Source of the DNA: Pseudomonadota bacterium
Lineage (GTDB): Bacteria > Pseudomonadota > Alphaproteobacteria > Rhizobiales > Xanthobacteraceae
Assembly: GCA_023423415.1 (NCBI GenBank)
Contig: JAFAFP010000038.1
Location: forward strand, 30,738-94,737
Length of the DNA: 64,000 bases
Reading direction: 5' to 3'
In this document: one piece after another, positions 58,712-64,000 of the stretch
Layout: each line of letters begins with the position of its first letter
How positions within the stretch are numbered: position 1 is the stretch's first letter
Notes under the pieces: generated by a model
Told to the model about the DNA's origin: nothing
The model's database searches: none
Seen by the model: only the letters and a program-made list of their open reading frames with translations
Made by a program: the position numbers and the translations under genes

Positions 58712-60499
58712 ATGAATAGACAAACGACACCGCAGTCGATGGCTGCTCAGGTGGAAAAACCCATTCCGGCCGGTGTGAATGCGCCTGGCTTCGGCAGCGA
58801 CATTGTCGCCGAAACACTGCGTGCGCTCGACATCCCGTATGTCGCGCTCAATCCGGGTGCGAGTTATCGCGGGCTGCATGACTCGCTGGTCAACTATCTC
58901 GGCAATGAAAAGCCGCAGATGCTGCTCTGTCTGCACGAGGAGAGCGCCGTCGCGATCGCGCAGGGCTATGCCAAGGTGACCGGCCGGGCGATGGGCGCCA
59001 TCGTCCATTCCAATGTCGGACTGATGCACGCCACCATGGCGATCTTCAATGCCTGGTGCGATCGCATGCCGGTCGTCATTCTCGGTGCGACCGGCCCGGT
59101 GGATGCGGCCAAGCGCCGTCCCTGGATCGACTGGATCCACACCGCGCGCGATCAGGGTTCGCTGGTTCGTGGCTATGTGAAATGGGACGACCAGCCCGCC
59201 TCTCCGGCCGCGGCCCGCGAAGCCTTGATCCGTGCTTCGGTGCTCGCCAATGCCGCGCCGCAAGGTCCGGTCTATGTCAATCTCGATGCCGAGATGCAGG
59301 AAGCGAAGCTGCCGGAGCCGCTGCCGCCAATCGACATCGCCCGCTATCAGCCACGCATTGCGAATGCCCCCGATCCGGAGACGGTGACAGAAGTCGCCGC
59401 GCGCCTGCGGAACGCCAAACGCCCTGTCATCATGGCTGGGCGTGCATCGCGCAGCCTCGACGCGTGGAATGCGCGCGTGGCGCTGGCCGAAGCGTTGAAT
59501 GCGAAAGTGCTGACCGACATCAAGATCGGCGCATCCTTTCCCACCGATCACCCGCTACACGTCGGCGCGCCGGGCAATCTCGTCCCCGACGATGAAGGCC
59601 TTGCGGCGCTGAACGAAGCCGACGTTATCCTCAGCTTCGACTGGGTCGATCTCGGCGGCGCGTTGCGTGCGGCGAAAACGGACGCTTTCGTCATTTCCGC
59701 AACGCTCGACCATCACCTGCACAACGGCTGGAGCATGGACCACCAGTCGCTCGCGCCGGTGGATGTGCTGATCTCCGCCGATCCCGATGCGGTTGCGAAA
59801 GCTCTGGCGAAAGACGTTGGAGCGCCGGCGAAGCCGGTTGTCCTTCCCGCAGCGCTCCGAGCGATGTCGCGTCCGGCTGCGGGTGAAAAACTCACGGTCG
59901 AACACCTCGCCTTCGCTGTCCGCGAAGCAGTCGGCAAGACCGACGTTGCACTCACCCATGTGCCACTGTCCTGGAATGGCGCCTGGTGGCCGTTCCGTCA
60001 TCCGCTCGACTATCTTGGTTCGGATGCGGGCGGCGGCATTGGCGGCGGCCCCGGCATTTCAGTCGGCGCCGCCCTGGCGCTGAAGGGATCGGGCCGTCTT
60101 CCTGTCGCCATCTGCGGTGACGGCGACTATCTGATGGGTGTCACCGCACTCTGGACAGCGGCGCATTACCGCATTCCGCTGCTGATGGTGATCGCCAACA
60201 ATCGCTCCTTCTTCAATGACGAATTGCATCAGGAGCGCGTGGCCCGCATGCGCGATCGCCCGGTGGAAAACCGGTGGATCGGACAGCGTATGTCCGATCC
60301 CGATATCGATCTTGCGTCCATGGCCCGCGCGCAAGGCGCACAGGGCTTTGGCCCCATTCACAACGAGAAGGACCTGACGGCGGCGTTGCAAGCAGCCATC
60401 GCGGCCGTCGAACAAGGTGAAGTCGCAGTGGTCGATGTCCGGGTCGAACCGGGTTATGCTCCGGCCACGACAGCCGTCATGACCAGAAAAGCCGACTGA
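58712..60499 (+). CDS. Thiamine-diphosphate-dependent enzyme (acetolactate synthase / benzoylformate decarboxylase type)
   Basis: 595 residues. The Pyr domain has catalytic E76 in CLHEESAVAIAQGYAK, the middle domain NAKRPVIMAGRASRS, and the PP domain G469-D-G with DYLMGVTALWTAAHYRIPLLMVIANNRSFFND. All ThDP-binding residues are intact. The family carries out decarboxylation or carboligation of 2-oxo acids. The C-terminal half (FNDELHQERVARMRDRPVENRW) resembles the group annotated as acetolactate-synthase-like in Bradyrhizobium, not IlvB. It leads an operon with a nitrate/sulfonate-type ABC transporter, so it probably acts on an imported keto acid. Confidence 0.9.
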   Translation: MNRQTTPQSMAAQVEKPIPAGVNAPGFGSDIVAETLRALDIPYVALNPGASYRGLHDSLVNYLGNEKPQMLLCLHEESAVAIAQGYAKVTGRAMGAIVHSNVGLMHATMAIFNAWCDRMPVVILGATGPVDAAKRRPWIDWIHTARDQGSLVRGYVKWDDQPASPAAAREALIRASVLANAAPQGPVYVNLDAEMQEAKLPEPLPPIDIARYQPRIANAPDPETVTEVAARLRNAKRPVIMAGRASRSLDAWNARVALAEALNAKVLTDIKIGASFPTDHPLHVGAPGNLVPDDEGLAALNEADVILSFDWVDLGGALRAAKTDAFVISATLDHHLHNGWSMDHQSLAPVDVLISADPDAVAKALAKDVGAPAKPVVLPAALRAMSRPAAGEKLTVEHLAFAVREAVGKTDVALTHVPLSWNGAWWPFRHPLDYLGSDAGGGIGGGPGISVGAALALKGSGRLPVAICGDGDYLMGVTALWTAAHYRIPLLMVIANNRSFFNDELHQERVARMRDRPVENRWIGQRMSDPDIDLASMARAQGAQGFGPIHNEKDLTAALQAAIAAVEQGEVAVVDVRVEPGYAPATTAVMTRKAD

Positions 60500-60507
60500 G
60501 AGGAAAG

Positions 60508-61374
60508 ATGTCCGTTACACCCATGGCCGCTGCACGTCCGGCCGCCGCGACAAATGCCGATGGCATTCTCGTGGTCAAGGACGTGACCAAGCGATTTCCG
60601 ACGCCGGATGGATCGGTCCTCGCAGTCGATGATGTTTCGCTGTCGGTGCGTCAGGGGGAGTTCCTGTCGGTCATCGGTCCGTCTGGATGCGGCAAGTCGA
60701 CCCTGTTCAATGTCGTCGGCGGGCTGCTCACCGAATACGAAGGCAATGTCACCGTCGGCGGCGAGCGCATCAAAGGACCGCATGCGTCTGTCGGTATGGT
60801 GTTTCAGGAGGAATCGACATTCCCCTGGCGCACAGTGATTGAGAATGTCGCCTTCCCGCTCGAGATCGAAGGCATGCCGAAGGCGCAGCGTCACGACAAG
60901 GCGCGGCACTTCATCAACATGGTCGGCCTTAACGGGTTCGAGAACCGCTATCCGAACGAATTGTCCGGCGGCATGCGTCAGCGCGTATCGCTCGCCCGCA
61001 CGCTCGCATCCGAACCGAAAATTCTTCTGATGGATGAGCCGTTCGCCGCGCTCGACGAGCAGACGCGATTGCTGCTGGGCGACAAGGTGCTGCAGATCCA
61101 GCAGGAGCTGAAGCAGACGACGATGCTGATCACCCACAACATCACTGAAGCGGTGCAACTCTCCGACCGGATCATGGTGATGACCTATCGGCCCGGCAAG
61201 ATCAAACGCATCGTCGATATCGACCTGCCGCGGCCGCGCAACTCCGACATCGTCGGCAGTGACGCCTTCGGCCACTACGTCGCGCAGATCTGGAGCGACC
61301 TGCGCGAAGAAGCCAGTCGCGGCATGGCCGAAGCCGAGGCGGCAGCACGCCTCTCGCCTGGGCGACGCAAATGA
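60508..61374 (+). CDS. ABC transporter ATP-binding protein (nitrate/sulfonate/taurine type)
   Basis: 288 residues, AGAGGAAAG directly before ATG 60508. Walker A GPSGCGKST, signature LSGGMRQRVSLA, Walker B ILLMDEPFAALDE and H-loop LITHNITEAV are intact, giving the SsuB/TauB subfamily. It starts nine bases after the ThDP enzyme and overlaps the first permease by four bases, so all are translated together. Confidence 0.94.
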   Translation: MSVTPMAAARPAAATNADGILVVKDVTKRFPTPDGSVLAVDDVSLSVRQGEFLSVIGPSGCGKSTLFNVVGGLLTEYEGNVTVGGERIKGPHASVGMVFQEESTFPWRTVIENVAFPLEIEGMPKAQRHDKARHFINMVGLNGFENRYPNELSGGMRQRVSLARTLASEPKILLMDEPFAALDEQTRLLLGDKVLQIQQELKQTTMLITHNITEAVQLSDRIMVMTYRPGKIKRIVDIDLPRPRNSDIVGSDAFGHYVAQIWSDLREEASRGMAEAEAAARLSPGRRK

Positions 61375-62141
61375 GCGCCGCCGCTTTCACACGCTCGCGC
61401 TTTGCTCCGGCGCTGCTCGGCTTCGGCACGCTGGTGGCCTTCATCGTATTGATGCAGGCGTTGATCTATTTCGGCGTGCTCAACCAGTTCATCGTCCCCT
61501 ACCCGACCGACATCGCGCGGGCGTTCGAGCGCGTGATCGTGGAAGAGGATATCTTCAATCGCTTCCTGCTGACATTGAAGGAATGTGTGTCGGCTGCGAT
61601 TCTGCTGGCGATTTTCGGCATTTCGATCGGCACCCTGCTTTACAAGGTCGATATCCTGCGGCGTGCCACCGAGACCTGGGTTGCGGCGGCCGCGGCGGCT
61701 CCCACCGTGCTGATGTATCCGCTGTTCCTCGTGATCTTCGGTCGCTCCGCCTGGACCATCATCATGATGGGGTTTGTCGCAGGCCTGCCGGCGGTCATTC
61801 TCAAGACCATCGAAGGTCTCTCTGAAACCAAGCGGGTACTGATCAATGTCGGCCGCAGCTTCAAGCTGACGCCCTGGCAATTGTTCTGGAAGATCCAGTT
61901 TCCTTCGGCGCTGCCGACGATCTTCACCGGCTTCAAGCTCGGGCTGATCTTCGCGCTCATCAACGTCGTCGGCGTGGAATTCCTGATCAATTTCGGCGGG
62001 CTCGGCCAGTTGATCAACGATCTTGCCGAACGTTACGACCTTGCCGGCACTTACGCGGCGATCTGCTTCGTCATTCTGGTAAGCGTGATTTTCTTCATTG
62101 CAGTGGAGCGGGTTGAACGATGGCTGACGCGGGCCGCTTGA
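61371..62141 (+). CDS. ABC transporter permease 1 (SsuC/TauC-like)
   Basis: 256 residues with six membrane helices. The EAA-type loop is IKTIEGLSETKRVLINVGRSFKLTPWQLFWKIQFPSALPTIFTGFKLG. It overlaps the ATP-binding gene by four bases and the second permease by 22. Two different permeases, rather than a homodimer, form this channel. Confidence 0.93.
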   Translation: MSAAAFTRSRFAPALLGFGTLVAFIVLMQALIYFGVLNQFIVPYPTDIARAFERVIVEEDIFNRFLLTLKECVSAAILLAIFGISIGTLLYKVDILRRATETWVAAAAAAPTVLMYPLFLVIFGRSAWTIIMMGFVAGLPAVILKTIEGLSETKRVLINVGRSFKLTPWQLFWKIQFPSALPTIFTGFKLGLIFALINVVGVEFLINFGGLGQLINDLAERYDLAGTYAAICFVILVSVIFFIAVERVERWLTRAA

Positions 62142-62914
62142 GACAGGCTGCAATCACGTCACCGGTCCTAAGCCCGGTGACGCTGGTCCGGATTGCGATC
62201 ATTGTCGCGATCCTGGTCGGATGGGAAGCGCTGGCGCAATCCGGCCTGCTTTATCGCGACGTGGTGCCATCGCTGTTCGCCATCGGCAAAGCCATCGTCG
62301 CGCTGCTGTCCGACCCTCAATATTACTGGCACCTCGGCGTCACGGCCGGGGAAGTTGCCACAGCCCTCGCCATCGGTGGCATCAGCGCGGTGGTCGTTGG
62401 CCTCGTTCTCGGCGGCAACAAGTTCCTGAGCCGCGCCTATGAGCCTTATCTCTATTATCTCGGGCCGACGCCGAAGATCATCTTCTTCCCGATCATGATC
62501 ATGTGGTTCGGCGTTGGCCCCGCCTCCAAGGTCGCGCTTGGCACGCTGTCATGCTTTTTTCCAATCGCCCTGTCGGTCGCGGCCGGGATGCGGCAGATCG
62601 ATCCGGTGCTGATCCGCGTCGGCAAGAGCTTCCGCGCCAACGCCTGGCAGATGGCGACCAAGGTGTATTTGCCGGCGATGCGCCATCCGATCATCAACGG
62701 CATCCGTCTCGGCCTTGGCGTCGCGCTGATCGGAACCTTGCTCGCCGAAACCAAGCTGTCGAACCGCGGCATCGGCTTTCTGATCATCCAGGCCTACAGC
62801 CTGTTCGACATGCCGCGCATGTACGCGATGCTGATCGTGTTGTTCGTTCTTGCGATCGCCGCAAACGCGATTGTCGGCCGGCTGGGCGGACTGGATTCGA
62901 TCAAGCGCTTCTGA
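62120..62914 (+). CDS. ABC transporter permease 2 (SsuC/TauC-like)
   Basis: 264 residues. Six membrane helices with the EAA-type loop RVGKSFRANAWQMATKVYLPAMRHPIINGIRLGLGVALIGTLLAE. Its start lies within the end of permease 1. It is similar to that protein in layout, presumably an old duplication. The substrate-binding gene follows after 38 bases. Confidence 0.92.
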   Translation: MADAGRLRQAAITSPVLSPVTLVRIAIIVAILVGWEALAQSGLLYRDVVPSLFAIGKAIVALLSDPQYYWHLGVTAGEVATALAIGGISAVVVGLVLGGNKFLSRAYEPYLYYLGPTPKIIFFPIMIMWFGVGPASKVALGTLSCFFPIALSVAAGMRQIDPVLIRVGKSFRANAWQMATKVYLPAMRHPIINGIRLGLGVALIGTLLAETKLSNRGIGFLIIQAYSLFDMPRMYAMLIVLFVLAIAANAIVGRLGGLDSIKRF

Positions 62915-62952
62915 ACGCAAACGCTTCTGAACGACAGAACGGAGGATTCGTC

Positions 62953-63915
62953 ATGGGAAGGACAACGGCGCTGCTCTACGCAGCGGCGCTCGCCGCGGCT
63001 GCATTTGTCCATGTGCCGGCCGCGATGGCGCAGGACAAACTCAAGCTGGCCATCGGTCAGCGTGGCAATTGGGATACCGCGATTTCGCATATCGGCGAGA
63101 AGGCCGGCATCTTCAAGAAGCATGGCATCGAGCTTGAAATGACCTACACCTCCGGCAGCGGCGAGACGCTGCAGCCGGTGATTTCCAACAGCGTCGATAT
63201 CGGCCTTGCCATCGGCACCATGGGCGCGATCAGCGCTTATGCCAAGGGAGCCCCCGTCCGTGTCATCGGCGCGGAAGCAACCGGCGCCGCCGACTACTGG
63301 TACGCAAAGAGCGATTCCGGCATCAAGACGCTGAAGGACACCAACGGCAAGACCATCGCCTTCTCGTCGCGCGGCTCGTCGACCAATTCGATCGTTCTCG
63401 CCTTCATCAACGAATTCAAGCTGACCGCCAAGCCGCAGGCGACCGGATCGCCGCCGTCGACTTTGACAGCGGTGATGACCGGACAGGTCGATGTCGGCTG
63501 GGCCGCCCCGCCCTTCGGTCTGAAGGAAATGGACGAAGGCAAGATCAATCTCGTCGCCAAGGCGACCGACGCCAAGATCGTCGCCGGCCAAACCATCCGC
63601 GTGCTTGCCGTGAACGCCGATACGCTCGCGAAAAAGAAAGACGCGCTGATGCGTTACATGCAGGCCTATCGCGAAACGATCGACTACATGTATTCGAGCG
63701 ATCAGGCGATCAAGGATTATGCCGAGTTCGCCAAGATCGATGTGGCGATGGCGAAACGCGTGCGCGACGATTTCTTCCCGCGCAGCATTGTCGAACCGGA
63801 TCAGATCAAGGGGCTCGATACGTTGCTGCCGGAAGCAGTGACGCTCAAGTTCATCGACAAGGAGCTGAGCAAGGAACAGATCGCCGAACTGTTCCAGGTG
63901 CCGTTGAAGAAGTAA
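62953..63915 (+). CDS. ABC transporter substrate-binding protein (NMT1/SsuA-like)
   Basis: 320 residues from ATG 62953, with GGAGG seven bases upstream. Signal peptide MGRTTALLYAAALAAAAFVHVPAAMAQ; mature DKLKLAIGQRGNWDTAISHIGEKAGIFKKHGIELEMTY, then SVDIGLAIGTMGAISAYAKGAPVRVIG and VMTGQVDVGWAAPPFGLKEMDEG. It belongs to the NMT1/THI5-like receptors for nitrate, sulfonates, pyrimidines or aromatic acids. The ligand is unknown; the ThDP enzyme in the operon points to a keto acid or its precursor. Confidence 0.92.
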   Translation: MGRTTALLYAAALAAAAFVHVPAAMAQDKLKLAIGQRGNWDTAISHIGEKAGIFKKHGIELEMTYTSGSGETLQPVISNSVDIGLAIGTMGAISAYAKGAPVRVIGAEATGAADYWYAKSDSGIKTLKDTNGKTIAFSSRGSSTNSIVLAFINEFKLTAKPQATGSPPSTLTAVMTGQVDVGWAAPPFGLKEMDEGKINLVAKATDAKIVAGQTIRVLAVNADTLAKKKDALMRYMQAYRETIDYMYSSDQAIKDYAEFAKIDVAMAKRVRDDFFPRSIVEPDQIKGLDTLLPEAVTLKFIDKELSKEQIAELFQVPLKK

Positions 63916-63929
63916 GAAACGTCGTCGTC

Positions 63930-63982
63930 ATGGCCGGGCTTGTCCCGGCCATCCACGTCTTTCTTACGGGCGGCCAAGACGT
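63930..63982. repeat. REP-like palindromic repeat at the window end
   Basis: ATGGCCGGG-CTTGT-CCCGGCCAT (63930-63952) is a perfect nine-base-pair hairpin; ACGTCTT (63955-63961) pairs with AAGACGT (63976-63982). Units with a GGCCGGGCTTGTCCCGGCCATCC core are widespread in Bradyrhizobium-like genomes. Located 15 bases after the binding-protein stop, it probably also stops transcription. Confidence 0.75.
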
Positions 63983-64000
63983 CGATGCCCGGCACAAGGC

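Noticed and set aside
1..64000. CRISPR arrays, rRNA genes or complete insertion sequences
   Set aside because: No regularly spaced repeats, rRNA segments, transposase-like proteins or terminal inverted repeats were seen.

Overview
The window looks like a GC-rich alphaproteobacterial chromosome of the Bradyrhizobium / Rhodopseudomonas / Afipia / Pseudolabrys type (order Hyphomicrobiales). The basis is a general L-amino-acid permease operon (aapJQMP) divergent from metC, an NDUFS4-like complex I accessory subunit, many solute-binding-protein transporters (Bug, TRAP-TAXI, NMT1-like), palindromic intergenic repeats of the rhizobial kind, and candidate EcfG-type promoters. No taxon was assigned by search; this is judged from gene content alone.

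Layout. 1-2.2 kb: small hypothetical genes and a soluble family-2 glycosyltransferase. 2.06-12.7 kb: a catabolic and uptake block with an enolase-superfamily enzyme, a carboxymuconolactone-decarboxylase-like protein, a beta-hydroxyacid dehydrogenase, DoxX, a fumarylacetoacetase-family hydrolase, an orphan Bug binding protein, a feruloyl-CoA-synthase-like ligase and a complete TRAP-TAXI transporter. 12.9-14.2 kb: a membrane diguanylate cyclase. 14.4-17.2 kb: a sulfur operon (cysteine synthase, mercaptopyruvate sulfurtransferase, persulfide-dioxygenase-like protein). 17.4-18.0 kb: an HdeD-like membrane protein. 18.3-23.8 kb: aapPMQJ and metC. 23.9-33.0 kb: cell-envelope genes (GT39 transferase, pbpC, a giant alpha-2-macroglobulin). 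33.3-36.1 kb: tRNA-Arg, small secreted proteins, a degenerate EAL protein, an NDUFS4-like protein and tRNA-Pro.

36.1-47.6 kb is an accessory stretch, visibly more AT-rich in places. It carries a truncated tyrosine-integrase fragment beside tRNA-Pro, unrecognised secreted proteins, small stress-type genes (PRC-barrel, DUF892 ferritin-like, TspO), an RHH-type regulator, a duplicated small membrane gene whose second copy is frameshifted, and an outer-membrane beta-barrel.

47.6-57.6 kb returns to core-like genes: DUF192 plus a double cold-shock protein, a sirtuin, a short H-NS-like protein, glyoxalase I, tRNA-Glu, an MBOAT acyltransferase with a probable SGNH-like partner, an M23 peptidase and a lytic transglycosylase. 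57.6-63.9 kb: a LysR regulator divergent from a thiamine-diphosphate enzyme, followed by a complete ABC transporter of the nitrate/sulfonate type, probably one operon for uptake and breakdown of an unidentified acid.

No CRISPR array, rRNA or intact insertion sequence was seen. The most unusual signals are two hairpins that would mask the ribosome-binding sites of secreted-protein genes, the duplicated and decaying 76-residue membrane gene, a secreted coiled-coil protein with a Cys/His-rich tail, an EAL domain lacking catalytic residues, and the three-gene sulfur operon.
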